The position numbers and the translations under genes were made by a program. The notes under the pieces were generated by a model. It ran no database searches. It worked only from the letters and a program-made list of their open reading frames with translations, and had not been told where the DNA came from. Shown in pieces: positions 33,611-44,929 of a stretch of 64,000 bases of DNA. The DNA comes from Isoetes taiwanensis. Lineage: Eukaryota; Streptophyta; Lycopodiopsida; Isoetales; Isoetaceae. Location of the stretch: NCBI GenBank assembly GCA_021234155.1, contig JAJEKV010000032.1, forward strand, positions 13,158,283 to 13,222,282. Direction: 5' to 3'. How positions within the stretch are numbered: position 1 is the stretch's first letter; each line of letters starts with the position of its first letter.

Positions 33611-34118
33611 ACATCCCTCTAGGCAAGAAGGCTATCAAACCAGTCCTACCTTGGGCATTATTTCAGACTCTGCAGCCTTTTCCAAGTGCTTCTCCATTTT
33701 TCCGTGGCTTGTTGACAGCATGGGAGGCAGTCAAACATCTTTATTGGCCATGCCCCTCCATCCACACCCTATTGGAGACTCCATGGTGGTGGGCATCACT
33801 GCCTCCAGACCCCTTAGCATGGTATGAAGCGGGTCGCCTACTATCTTGGCATTAATTTCAGGCAAAGTTCCTGTGCTCTCGTGGGGATGTGTCTCTATGA
33901 GAGAAAGTCGTAGAAAATTTGCCTCTTATAGTGCAAGTTGGTGTTGCTGAAAGGGTGCCATGGGACTATCATGAAAATATTCACAAAGGCAAGCACTTTG
34001 TCAGAGATCAGTATATCACCTTCTTTTAGCACCATAGCCCCTCCAGTTGCCAGATGGGTGGCACCTACAGGTTCCACAACCCACTTTGTGTCGTACATGG
34101 CGATGGCTTTGGAATTAG

Positions 34119-34560
34119 TTGCTCCACCCTAAAGTCTCTGTACTATGGTGGCAGGTTATCCACAGATGCCTGCGTGTTAATGCCTTCCGATATTGCTATG
34201 ATCCTCGCATATCTGCAGTATGCCCGCTCTGCCTTTTAGATGTTGAGACTCTTGAGCACTGTCTCTTTGATTGTCCAAAGGTTCAACCAGCGTGGTCCGG
34301 GCTACAAGGTTTGTTTGACAGTACATTGGACTGCCGATGCATCCTCTTGGCATGCTATCCCAACTCATGGCCCCCCAGCTAAACATAGGGCATTCCATCT
34401 TAGTTCTAGTTGGCTCATGTGGTCGATATGGGAGCGTCGCAGACACCACATCTTTCAGGGCATTTATTCATCGGCATGTGCTGTTATTACGGTGGCCCAG
34501 AAAAAGATACTGACAGCCTACAAGTGTTCCTCCCTTGAATCAAAAATGATGGAACGCATC
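34119..34560 (+). pseudogene. LINE ORF2 zf-RVT pseudogene
   Basis: Frames together give SVLWWQVIHRCLRVNA, CPLCLLDVETLEHCLFDCP (the C-x2-C and H-C clusters of zf-RVT) and, one frame over, WLMWSIWERRRHHIFQGIY. This is the zinc-binding C-terminus of a plant LINE ORF2. After the short inserted stub, the sequence resumes at 34648 with the end of the ORF and its 3' UTR. Confidence 0.82.
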
Positions 34561-34632
34561 ATCCTCCTCACTTGCTTTGTAACATTACCATTCTTTTAAT
34601 ATTTTGATGACACAGTTCTTCAAAAAAAAAAA
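34561..34632 (+). mobile_element. 72-bp LINE 3'-end insertion
   Basis: Only the last ~60 bases of the LINE family seen at 23217-23794 plus a 12-A tail. It is flanked by perfect copies of ATGATGGAACGCATC (34546-34560 and 34633-34647). An extreme 5' truncation with both ends defined. Confidence 0.93.
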
Positions 34633-34840
34633 ATGATGGAACGCATCTGGATACAGTATCTTCAAATTGATTGTTATCGTTAATCTCCTATTCTGGAGTA
34701 AGTACATTGTGCTTCAGGCTCGTGCCCCTGTGGCATATTTTTCTGCTTACACAGTTAGATGAGACATGTAAAATTTTATGCTTTTTATTTGATTCATAAA
34801 CTTTTTGGCTTTCGTCCTTCAAAAAAAGAAAAAAAAAAAT

Positions 34841-37800
34841 ATTCAACAAATACATGCTAACATTATGCAATTATGACTACAAAGTCATCTAAGCATAGCA
34901 TCTCTAGATATATCATCTAACCGAAGCACATAGAAATCTAACTTTTCCAGAACCCTTTCACATAGAGATCACGACTTGTCAATTACGTCTACTAGATCTA
35001 TTAACTTGTTAATTCATCTAGAGCATGCTTCATGCATCTTATCAGATCCACAAGGGTCCCATGCCAGAATTAAATCCAGAAGCTCCGATAAGCTTCCCAA
35101 GGCTCTCTTCATCAGGAAGAAGTATCCCACGTTTCTATATCAATTATCCCCTTAATTAGACGTTTATCAATTCCTTAATTCTCTTCTTTAACTTTAGTTA
35201 TTTATTTATATATCCAAGTTATATCTTTGAGTTCCCATAGATTGCCGTCCCACCCAATCCACATATCAAGCTACCTCCTTTCAATATAAAGACAACAAGC
35301 TCAGCATTAAGTAGAACAATCCATATCTTTTGACTTATCTATGTAATCAAATGGTTCCATTGATTAGCTAGAGAATTCATTGAACTATTAAAGCCTCAAT
35401 GCCATAGCCATCTTACCGTAGCTATCATAACCATCACTCTAGAAAAGGATTTACCCTTCTTAATGGAAAATTCCCTATGCACACTCTCACAACTCTGGTG
35501 CTATGTCACACAGTTTGCCACAAAACTTGTTATTGTTTGTTGTATATCCGGCTATCATTTTGTTAATAACTTGCCAATGCAACATTGTAGTGTTGCTTGA
35601 TTTAAAAGTGCTACAACGTACCAATGATGCTCGAACATAACTTCCACAAGAAGGACGACTGCAAAACCCATCAAGAAAATAAAGGCGACAAATTAGGACA
35701 TAGTTATAAAAAGACCACTGAATCCTGCTAATATTGAATATTGTGGTTATAGATAAGAGGTTGAAACAACCATGTAAGAAATGTTTTTTTTTCCTTGTTT
35801 GAGGTGATAGATGCATAGGCTATTTATGTTAAGTGGATTTATGTTGAGCATCTGACAGAATCACCGGGAATTTGCAATGCAAAGAAACAGTATCTGAATG
35901 CAACATTTAAGGTGTTAACTTTTTAGGGTTACGATTCTATGTTCCCGCTCCTTTATTACGTCCGCCCTTATTAATTACTAGTCTTGTCTTATCCTGTCCT
36001 ATTCTTTTTCTGATTTTCGTATGTGTGTACACGAAGCATCCTACTGCACCCTATACTGACATTCGTACCCTGGCCTCCCACCTTCGTAGCTGATCATTAT
36101 TAACGACTACCTCCGTCCATTGATTATTGTGACACGTCAGCGAGATCGTATACATCGTTGTATATATTCACTATTGTACACGCTACTATATTATTTTTAT
36201 TATTTTTATTCTCCACCATTCCCAAACTGTTGCAACGGCGCCTTTTTCTTGTTAACAATTTAAATTTAGCGAGTAAGATTAGCGACCGTATTTTCTATCG
36301 TTAGTTGTTAAACGACTATTATTTTTCAAATTGCCAATCCCAGAGTTTGAGTGTCGTGAAACGATTTTTCTCCATCTGATGGGTTTAGCGTCCCTTTTTC
36401 TGTCATCTTTCCTGTGTTATTATGATATCGTCCCTCTTCTTTGGCTCGTCGAAACAGAGTTTATACATACTAATCCATACCTGACTTATTTAATCTATTT
36501 AACATTCTTGTTGTTCCTTATTTTCATAGCCGTAATGCTATCGTGAACCTAGCCTTAAACAACTGAGCGAAAGTCATCCAAACAACAAAGTAAACTAAAG
36601 GTAACTGGCAACTGATATTCCTTATCATGTTCCCGTACATTCGCAGCATTTCATCCTATTGAACTTCATGATGTTCTAATGAAAAAAAATCGGTACTTAC
36701 CTGCATATCGCCATCCCGCATCCCGCATCCCGCCTGGAAGAATCCCGCCATAGGATGTGGCGAAATCCATACCATAGCACATTTACTCCAGTCAATAAAA
36801 TAAGCTAAAGCTATACTAAATAACTCCAAAAAGCCCATTTGCAAACTTGGTGATTGTGCTCTAAAGGTACACTTGCCATTGCTGAATTACCGCTTGATCA
36901 TCTCTTGTGCAAAGAGAGTATTGACTTCCTTTAATTCTCTAGGCCCCTAGGGCCTTGGGGATGGGGATGGATGATGACGGTTGTTAGTGGGTTTGCAATC
37001 TTTGGTAGCTAACAACTTTATCCAATGCTTCAATCTGAGTAGAAGATTTAGAATTGGGGGCAGATATTGTATGAAAATAAAAAATATGTTTTTTATTCCG
37101 TAAATGCAAAATGGACTCCAAATGGGTCTCGTTAGAATCATTTTTGTTATTTTTTGCTAATTCCACATGAAGTTCGTAGCACACAACATTAGGACCTTCA
37201 TATTAATAGAAAAATCAAGTCTTGCATTGCATTTCAAAAATATCTTTTTGCACCATTTTAAAGTCACACAAAACTATTGAATTGGCGAAGAGAAATATTC
37301 TCGGCAAAGACTTTATAATTGATGTCATAAGGTAATAGGTAAGAGGATTCATTTGTTAGATTACAATTTAAAAGAAGAAGAGAAGGAAAAAAGGGGCATT
37401 TGCATATCTCAAAAGATTCAAAAGGAATGTTCCTATATTCCATACACTCAATATGATGTCATCACTTAGCACCTGTAACTTGCATTTCAACTCATGATTG
37501 TAAATGGGAATCTTCTATTTTCTAAGAGCTTTTGCTAAAAATCCTTATTACTATTTGAAGTGCCTCTGGGCCATTGGATCGTGGTATATCCCGTAGGCAA
37601 TACCCTCTAGAGTCACATAGGCCATCCATTTGAAATCAGCCTTGTTTTAACCCCATGTCAATGGAGACTAGAAAACCCAATTCAATGGTTGTCAACCATT
37701 CAATATAACACTGCACTACACTTCTTCAAATCACAGATAGAATAAAGCCTGATGAATTGAACCCAATAAGATGCCAATGCTCTAGCCTTGTCTCAATCAT

Positions 37801-38703
37801 CAAAACTTCGTCCACGGAAGTTTAATGATGGGAATAATCACTCTAATACTTGTAACGGGCCCTAAGAGCAGCTTGGCAATGCAAATGATCCCCAGATGCA
37901 TCCCCTTCAAGTGCAACTGCGCCCCTGCCCAACACCTCTTGTCATAGAAGGCAGACAAAGAATCATAGAAACTTCTGGCGACATCTTGGCCTGAGAGCCC
38001 CAACGTCACACTAACTTCAATTGCTCCCCAATCCTATCCCATATCAATTGCTCCCCAATCCTATCCCATATTAGTCCTAATACAGGAACTACCGATTTGA
38101 AGAGAACTGGGAGGAGGAACAACAAAATCAACAACCTCCTTACCCTTCCTTGCAGCCTTCTTCAAAGACAACGTACCCCTAAGTAAAGTACAACACAAGA
38201 GCCAAAGTACCTCAGGCATTGCTGAAGGAAGAACCACCCAAGACAACCGAATGAAATAAATACAGAAAAGAAGAATCTAGCAGCAACTCACCTACAACAA
38301 CACATGCGGAATCCGACGCACCATAGAAAACCAAGCCCTAAACCTTCCAACTCCATAAAAAATACAACTTTTCATATATCGAGGGTCCAACGTCAGGTCT
38401 ATACATATTTGCATACAAATATGCAAAAAAAAACCATGCAAAATCATATAGTATAAATATACCATTTCTCATTTTGGGCAACTTATTGAACATAGCAAAA
38501 AAATGCAAGAAAAATGATCCCTTGCCAGATTGATTCATGATGAATTTAAAGAAAGGAAGGAAGACCCTTAGGCTCAACTCTTGCCAACCATATCTATAGA
38601 CTATACAATAATAACAAGCGGGCTCAAGTCTTGCCAAGAATATCTATGCATTATACAGTATGAGATACAATTACAATATACACTTCTACAGCCATGATTT
38701 TTG
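34841..38703. other. Intergenic DNA with small duplications
   Basis: No gene supported over about 3.9 kb. A 28-bp unit CAATTGCTCCCCAATCCTATCCCATAT is repeated in tandem near 38010-38066. A ~65-bp unit with GGCTCAA(C/G)TCTTGCCAA is repeated near 38570-38650. ORFs such as 36331-36546 are hydrophobic by composition and have no family signature. The last few hundred bases should hold the 3' UTR of the minus-strand host gene. Confidence 0.5.
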
Positions 38704-40839
38704 CTAACCAGCTGCATAGGTACACCCCTGGTTAGTTGACTGAACCCCATTAGGATATACTAGCCAATATACATCCTTGAAGTTACAGATTGATGGATCT
38801 CCAGTTCCAAAAGCTAGAAGTGATAGATCTTCCAACGGTGGCGCCCAAGAAGGTGTTCCATCTTCGTAAGCATTATGAGTCAAGCGCTGCAAGTCATTAC
38901 CATCAATCCTGGATATAAATATCTCACCATATGGTTGGAACTGCTGAGACACTGAAATAGGTTCTGCAGAAACTGCAGCATAGTCTGTAGTGAAAACTAA
39001 GCTTTGAGAATCTGGACTAAAATAAGGATGGTTTATTCTTCCACCTTCACTACTACTTAGGACTTTGTGTAAGCCAGATCCATCAGGATGAATAAAGTAG
39101 AGAGAAAAGCTACCATTTCCTGGATTGTCTCTATCAGAAGAGAATGCAATCCACTGGCCATCAGGGGACCAATTTGGCATCGTATCCGTCCATGGTCCTT
39201 TTGTAAGTTGCCTCAGGCTAACTTCCTCACCATGAACAGCGTCCATGATGTATAGGTTTTTGTAACCGGAGCGCCCAGATCTGAATACTACCCACTTACC
39301 ATCTGGCGAAGGAAATGGAAAAGCATTATTGCTTTTCTTTGTTAGGATTCTCACTTTTAGCTCTTCTTCATTATCACTGGCATCTGCATTGAGTATAGAA
39401 ATAACATGCACTGTCTTATCTACAGAGGAAAAGCCAATGCCATAGCTAGTGTAAAGGACTCCCTTTCTCTTCTTATCCCAAGCTAAGCCAAATGCACTGC
39501 CATCAAAAACTTTCCTTTTGCCCTCTCCATTCAATCTGGTAACCACCACTCCACCAGCACTTCCCAAATCAGGTATGTATGCAAGCAAAGAGCCATCTGG
39601 GGAAAAGGCTGGAAAATATCCACTTGATCTTACAACAGATAGCCTAGGAAGTGGTGAAACAAGTTGTTCCAACAATGGTACCATATCTTTCCCAACTGAC
39701 TGCAACTTCCTTTCCCTCCAATCCCCAGAAAAAGCATCATCAATTTTTGCTCGGCATCGATGATATCCTATTCTATTCGAACTCGCAGACACAAATGGAT
39801 TATAATGATGGCTATGGGGAGAAATTTTTCTAGTAACTTCAATAAAAGATTTAGAAGTTAAATCATAAACCTCAATATGTCTGTACTCACCTGGTCTTCT
39901 TGTAGCCACTGCCAACCACTTGCCATCAGCAGAGGCAGCAGGAGTAAACACATGGATTCCAGGAGGTGTTATCCTTACAATCTTTAAGCTTTTTTCTTCA
40001 TAGAAACCTCCAAGGAACGTGGCTCTGTATATTCCCCACCATCCATCATCATCCCTACGATGGAAAAATATAGTAGAATCATCTGCCCATGATGGCCAAC
40101 CTGCATTTCTGACCAACATACTTCGTGCAGAACCATCTTCAGCATCAAAAATATATAGGTCAGTATCCAGCTCCTGAACTTCACCATTCCAGCCCTTCCC
40201 TTGGTTAGAAGCCACAGCAATCCACTTTCCTGAAGGTGAAACCGCAGGGCTAAAATCCGTTACACCTGAAGGGGTGAGCCTTAATGTGGTACCAGTGGCC
40301 AGGTCAGTGGAATATACTGCAGCCCAGCTTTGTCTGGGCTTTGATGCAGGCTCATGTGTAGAAACATATATTATTCTGCCATTCTTAACTGTAGGTCTAT
40401 CATAAAGAGATGGCTGGAACTGCTCCTCTCCAAAAATTCGCAAAGGGCCCAACAGATGTGAAGATTCAATTTTTCCGTTCCTGGAATCCGTAGAAAAAAG
40501 ACTGAAGTATATTTGGGGCTTACCATTTCTTTCAGAAACAAAGACCACACCATCTCTTTTAGTCCCTCCAGATTGAGGGCCAATAAGCTGCTTTGCAAAA
40601 ATTGATTGTTGCTCTTCAAAACCCAAGAATTGTCCGTTGTAATTTACAGAGACACCATCTGTAAGACGGACTTCGGAGGTAAAAGATGGCGAAGGAAGGA
40701 AGAAAATATCGAAAGCATATTGAGGTCTTCCTACTGTGCCGAAGGCTATGGTGCCCTCGATGACAGGCGCTCCCTGGAGGACGGGAAGCACAGATAACTG
40801 GAGCAGAGCCAGCCATAGTACAGCCATATCTGACAACAT
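38704..40839 (-). CDS. Secreted TolB/PD40 beta-propeller protein (DPP6 N-terminal-like)
   Basis: A 711-residue single-exon gene and the only intact host-type gene in the window. Residues 1-23 (MLSDMAVLWLALLQLSVLPV and on to G-A-P) form a signal peptide, so the protein is probably secreted or extracellular. The body carries repeated PD40/TolB blades: FSPAVSPSGKWIAVAS, FTPAASADGKWLAVAT, YFPAFSPDGSLLAYIP, AFPFPSPDGKWVVFRS, TMPNWSPDGQWIAFSSDRD and INHPYFSPDSQSLVFTTDYA. This is the plant family annotated as tolB protein-related or DPP6 N-terminal domain-like. There is no C-terminal alpha/beta-hydrolase peptidase, so it is a binding propeller rather than a dipeptidyl peptidase. Its biological role is not known to me. 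A TATA-like box lies about 60 bases upstream of the ATG. Confidence 0.9.
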   Translation of the reverse strand: MLSDMAVLWLALLQLSVLPVLQGAPVIEGTIAFGTVGRPQYAFDIFFLPSPSFTSEVRLTDGVSVNYNGQFLGFEEQQSIFAKQLIGPQSGGTKRDGVVFVSERNGKPQIYFSLFSTDSRNGKIESSHLLGPLRIFGEEQFQPSLYDRPTVKNGRIIYVSTHEPASKPRQSWAAVYSTDLATGTTLRLTPSGVTDFSPAVSPSGKWIAVASNQGKGWNGEVQELDTDLYIFDAEDGSARSMLVRNAGWPSWADDSTIFFHRRDDDGWWGIYRATFLGGFYEEKSLKIVRITPPGIHVFTPAASADGKWLAVATRRPGEYRHIEVYDLTSKSFIEVTRKISPHSHHYNPFVSASSNRIGYHRCRAKIDDAFSGDWRERKLQSVGKDMVPLLEQLVSPLPRLSVVRSSGYFPAFSPDGSLLAYIPDLGSAGGVVVTRLNGEGKRKVFDGSAFGLAWDKKRKGVLYTSYGIGFSSVDKTVHVISILNADASDNEEELKVRILTKKSNNAFPFPSPDGKWVVFRSGRSGYKNLYIMDAVHGEEVSLRQLTKGPWTDTMPNWSPDGQWIAFSSDRDNPGNGSFSLYFIHPDGSGLHKVLSSSEGGRINHPYFSPDSQSLVFTTDYAAVSAEPISVSQQFQPYGEIFISRIDGNDLQRLTHNAYEDGTPSWAPPLEDLSLLAFGTGDPSICNFKDVYWLVYPNGVQSTNQGCTYAAG

Positions 40840-40900
40840 GGCTCTTATGCCACATAAATGGCAACAATGTGGATAGGGAGAGGGTGGGTTAGGAGCGCAC

Positions 40901-40908
40901 TATATATT
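40901..40908 (-). promoter_or_regulatory. TATA-like box of the beta-propeller gene
   Basis: Minus-strand AATATATA lies 62 bases upstream of the ATG, the right distance for a ~30-base 5' UTR. It is the only TATA-like word close to the start. Confidence 0.5.
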
Positions 40909-40939
40909 GGACTCCGTCATGTTATAGCCACAAGGCATA

Positions 40940-41690
40940 TCCGTGGTATATCCGTGTTTTTGACATGTTATAGCCATGCGAAAAAAAAAATACACTACTT
41001 TGTTGACGATTTTTTTGCCATTTAAGGCTGGCTATAACATGCCCACGTCCGACATTTACCGTGATGGGGTTACGAGGGGGTTAACCCTTCCCATTGGGGA
41101 TTATGGCAAATAACCCTTGAGGCCAGGATTATTTCCAATAATCCCTCAAGGGGAGGGGAGGGTTGACCTCCCTTAACGCACTTTTGCAGGCTGAGATCAT
41201 CTCTCAACCATTGATTTCAATGCTGTTACCACTGGCCCGAAATTTCTACTCTCTTTCACTCTGTTTCTTGTAACATCCTAGGGTGTCACAGCAATTCCTT
41301 ATAACATCCTTGGGTGTTATCGCAGAATGGTCTTTAGAAGCTTTTGGAGTAGGAAGCTTGACGTTCGAGCCAGTTATGGCAGCTCCATTCAAAGCTGAGC
41401 TATGGCAGCAACCAGAAGAGGCTTCCAGCCTTGCTTCTGGCATCACTGCTTTAGCGCCCCTGCATTTGCTACATACATCCCTTGCCACAGCCCAAGATTC
41501 TTGCCACAGCCCCTGCTTTCGGCCCTAAGATGCCATCGCAGAAGAGTCTTTACAAAATCCAATCCCTATTTCATTCCGGCGCCTTCAGACTGCTGCAGAA
41601 TCTTCACAAATGCATCCCATTCCAGTGCCCCCGGTTCCAAGGCCAAGCTCCTCGAACCAAACCCTCTGAATAGCAAACCCTCGAACTAGA
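40940..41690. other. Intergenic DNA with short palindromes
   Basis: No gene. Inverted words such as GGATTAT/ATAATCC with CCCTTGAGG/CCTCAAGGG (41097-41155) and ATAACATCCTTGGGTGTTAT (41301-41320) are visible. Overlapping small ORFs on both strands at 41246-41690 have no family content. Confidence 0.45.
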
Positions 41691-41851
41691 GCGTTAAGGG
41701 CGATAACGCCCTGGACCTCGGGCGTTATTCCAAAAAGAAATTTCGGGCGATGAAAATGGCTCAGACGTGCGCGCCCAAGCCATTTTCATGGCCCTCAAAT
41801 GTTTTTCCCCGTAATGCCTTCGGGCCAGGGCGTTATCTACACATTAACGCA
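41691..41851. repeat. Nested hairpin, copy 1
   Basis: Outer arms GATAACGCCCTGG (about 41702-41714) and CCAGGGCGTTATC (about 41825-41837) extend outwards to GCGTTAA/TTAACGC. Inner perfect arms ATGAAAATGGCT (41750-41761) and AGCCATTTTCAT (41778-41789). The same design recurs at 42373-42534. Confidence 0.8.
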
Positions 41852-42372
41852 CTGGTCCTCAGCTTTACACGGTCAAATCTAATCTGAACCGTTGGCTTGA
41901 CAGCTTACCAGAACATGCTAGTGGCTCACGTTTTAGGAAGATTTTCTGTAATACCTAGGATAATCGATGAAAAATCACATAACATCCTAGAGATTTCTTC
42001 TACACCCTGTTTCTGCAAAGATTGCAAGCCTGTTTCAGAGATTGCGAGCTGTGAAGCAATCTGCACCCTGTTTCAGAGATTTCAGTTTATGCAGTATGCT
42101 TTGTTTACAGATAGCAGGGCTTTCCAGATCAGGGCTTCGTTGTAGTTTGCTGGAGCTTTGCCCGAAAAAGGCTTCATTGAGCTTTACCAGAATAGGGCTT
42201 CATTATGTTTCGTTAGAGCTTCGCCAAGACAGAACAGAGCTTTGCTTCCCTTCCAAGCAGCTTTTTCTACAAAAAAAAGGGCCGCTCAAAACCTAGAAAT
42301 GAGCCTTCTCTGCCGGATTAGAGCTAAAAAATAGGCTCATAGTCAGTGTAAAGCCTCGGACCAGAGACGTTA

Positions 42373-42534
42373 AGGGAGATAATGCCCTGGCCCTCGGGCA
42401 TTTATCAGAAGGGAAATTTGAGGGCTATGTGAGCATGGCCAAAATGGCTCGGGCGTGTTGCACACACTCTTGTCACATGGCTCTCACATTTTGTTCTTTC
42501 AGTAATGCCCTCGGCCCAGGGCGTTATCTACCCT
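42373..42534. repeat. Nested hairpin, copy 2
   Basis: Outer arms AGGGAGATAATGCCCTGG and CCAGGGCGTTATCTACCCT. Inner arms ATGTGAG (42427-42433) and CTCACAT (42482-42488). It is homologous to copy 1 about 680 bp upstream, although the inner stem sequence has changed. It ends about 140 bp before an LTR. Confidence 0.75.
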
Positions 42535-42677
42535 CTAAACCCATGTTCGAGCAGGTTAAGCAAAGATTCATAACACAAATCCTGAAAACAGAAGAAGCTA
42601 AAACTGCCAGAAACAAAAGAGATTGTTTAATAGATCCAGCACTGAAATCTGTGATATAAATTTGGAGATCAAAAGTG

Positions 42678-44420
42678 TGACGTTCCAGCATAATATACGC
42701 CCCGAATACGTATATTATACTGCCACGTCACCCGTACATGTCACGGATGACATGTACTTGGTGGCCGTAATAGGTTCCACCTAGGGGGCAAGAGTTGCAC
42801 CTAGGGGGGCAACTTCGAATGTTGTGCATGTTAAATAAACATACACAATTATAAACCCAATGGACCCCATTGCCAAATGGCTAAACCCCATTTGGCCAAT
42901 GTTTAACCTAACCCTAAGGGTTTCTATATAAGGGCTTCCCCTTAAACCCTAAACCTTTTCTTCTCTTTGCATTTAGGGTTTTCCCTTGAGCTCCCTTCCT
43001 TCTTTCGCATTTGGGGTTCTCTTGAGCCATTCACTACTACAAAAATAGGTAGAAATGGCACAAAAGTGACATTTATCCTCCGCCTTTTTACGGGGCATAA
43101 ACGTCACTTTTGTGCCATTTATGACGTTTGTGCTCCCCAAATGGCACAAAAGTGACGTTTATGCCCCGTAAAAAGGCGGAGGATAAATGTCACTTTTGTG
43201 CCATTTCTACCTATTTTTGTATTAGTGATTCCGGCCAAGCTAAGAACCAAATCCGCGTTGCCAGGCTCTGTAAAGCCGCCTTTGCACAACAGATCGCCGA
43301 GTAGCAGCCATCTTCAGCAAGATCAGAGGCATGGATGCATTCCGAGGATCTGGAGCAGGTCGAGGACCAGATAATTAGTCATTCTGTTGTGCAAAGCCGT
43401 CTTTGGGCTAGGCAATAAGCTAGTTTAGCATGTTAGCCCAGCTGTAGAGGCCTTATAGATCCCGAGATCATAAGCCCTAACAAAGGAACCTAACTTTGGA
43501 TGTGTAGGTAGGTAGATTAGATGATATTATTCATTTCAGTTTTGTGATGATGTTGGTATTTCACTCTGTGACCTCCATGTATTGGGAAGGGGGGTAGAGG
43601 CCTAAAGCCTGTGTAGCAGATAATTCTAGGTAGCCTACTAGTTCCCAATTACATGCGGCCTGTGCACAGGAGCCCACCGGGTTGTGGGTAATGTAAAGCC
43701 TACCAGGGATCCCTGTGAGCTAGGCTTATTGGCTTGCCACTGCATGTGGATAAGGCATGAGCTCGACACCCGTGGAGTGATGCGTCACTCTCCATTGGGT
43801 TCAAGTCAAATAAGGGCGGTGACCCTCTAGCCACCTGTGTTGGGCATGGAAGCCTCTGGAGGAGAGGTGACTCTCCTCCTGCCTCATCGGAGCTGGGGAG
43901 ATGCAACCCAGTAGTAGCCCTCTTGGCTATGTACCCGGCAGGCTACGGTCAGTTCCCAACACTTTTCAACCCACTCTGCAAAGTGTGCATAGGAGGGGCG
44001 GATGGAGTGGACTACCCTAAGCTATGTTCTTATGCCAGCCGAATCCATTTGCCATGAATTCTGTCTGCAATGACTTCTGGAGGCCCAAGCCGTCAGTCAT
44101 ACCCCCTTGAGTCTGAGCCCTGTGTAGGATTTCCCTTTGCTGTTATTGTTCATGTTGATGTTGTTGTATCTCTGATGCTTATGTTGTGTTCACCCTTCGA
44201 GGTGATTGTATTGTTATATTGTATTATGTGCTCATGTATATTCACGCTTCCGCAGATAGGTCGACCCGAAGGGAGACGGGTGAATGACACATCCACTCTT
44301 CCCTTGCTGGCTCATTCCACTGGGAGTGGTGTCAGGTGGATGGCCCCTGTTCGGCTGACAGGGGAATGCTCCGTCTTCTGATATGGTGTGTGCACCGTAG
44401 AGGAAGTAGGGGACGTCACA
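42678..44420 (+). mobile_element. 5' LTR of a truncated Ty3/gypsy-type element
   Basis: Starts TGACGTTCCAGCATAATATAC and ends GGGGACGTCACA. It is followed one base later by a tRNA-Met primer-binding site, which proves orientation and the LTR end. Without the MITE inside it (43032-43227) it is about 1.54 kb, the same size as the LTR at 45765-47298. The two are too diverged to be the pair of one insertion. A TATA-like CTATATAAGG lies near 42925. The 3' LTR is missing because the element is cut off by the next one. Confidence 0.87.
43032..43227. mobile_element. CACTA-type MITE, near-perfect hairpin
   Basis: A 196-bp element starts CACTACTACAAAAATAGGTAG and ends CTACCTATTTTTGTATTAGTG, with 3-bp target copies ATT on both sides (43029-43031 and 43228-43230). 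Almost the whole element is self-complementary (for example GACATTTATCCTCCGCC and GGCGGAGGATAAATGTC). CACTA ends and 3-bp duplications identify the superfamily. It inserted into the LTR. A degraded relative is at 25098-25250. Confidence 0.94.
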
Positions 44421-44421
44421 G

Positions 44422-44433
44422 TGGTATCAGAGC
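44422..44433 (+). promoter_or_regulatory. Primer-binding site, initiator tRNA-Met type
   Basis: TGGTATCAGAGC directly after the LTR end is the standard plant retrotransposon site complementary to the 3' end of initiator tRNA-Met. Confidence 0.93.
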
Positions 44434-44637
44434 ATGATCTTGGTACTCCAAGATTGAGCACTGACCATTTCCCATAGTACTAATAGTAGACTTCAAGTCT
44501 TGGGAATAGCCACCAAGCATGAACCTCGAAAATTAGGAAAAAAATTTCCAATTTCTAGTGCAGAAAATAGGTTAATGCCAAGTTAGTAGTAAGTTTTAGC
44601 AAAAACCCAACCAAATTTGCCCAAAAAGAGGTGACCC

Positions 44638-44701
44638 CTCACAGAGTGCGCCCAGACCAAATCCGCCCATGCTCGGATTTGCTCCCCGCGCACTGTGTGA
44701 G
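44638..44701 (+). repeat. Leader hairpin A1
   Basis: Outer arms CTCACAGAGTGCGC and GCGCACTGTGTGAG, inner perfect arms CAAATCCG and CGGATTTG around an 8-base loop. An almost identical copy lies 216 bp downstream. The pair lies about 200-500 bases behind the primer-binding site. Confidence 0.88.
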
Positions 44702-44853
44702 TGGTGGACCCATGTTGACCTAGTTAGATGCATAATTTAGCTAATCTAATAGTGCAGTTCAGCTTATTACTTATAGATTATAGCTAGTTTTGTATGTTAA
44801 AACACTAAGAAACCCCTTATAAATTGAAAATTAGCCCTAAAAAGAGGTGACCC

Positions 44854-44917
44854 CTCACAGAGTGCGCCCAGACCAAATCCGCCCATGCTCGGATTTGCTC
44901 CTCGCGCACTGTGTGAG
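44854..44917 (+). repeat. Leader hairpin A2
   Basis: Identical to A1 except one C-to-T change in the unpaired segment, and including ~10 shared bases on each side (AAAAAGAGGTGACCC and TGGTGGA). Same design as the hairpin pairs at 47498/47712 and 58535/58735. Confidence 0.88.
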
Positions 44918-44929
44918 TGGTGGATGTTT

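Larger units (their letters stand above)
33620..34840 (+). mobile_element. Decayed 5'-truncated LINE fragment
   Basis: Coding remnants in order are a stretch related to FLRGLLTAWEAVKHLYW and a PWWW box (33700-33790), then the zf-RVT domain (34119-34530). An A-rich end follows at 34819-34839. The order and wording parallel the LINE at 995-18094 (FLKGLISAWNAIKKLF, PPWWVPV). It contains several stops and frameshifts and is interrupted by a 72-bp LINE stub at 34561. Confidence 0.75.

Noticed and set aside
36331-36546. Hydrophobic 71-residue ORF
   Set aside because: Leu/Phe/Tyr richness follows from T-rich sequence. No signal of a conserved membrane protein.
41246-41690. Overlapping ORFs of 80-95 residues on both strands
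   Set aside because: No family motif, no codon structure, and they overlap each other in different frames.
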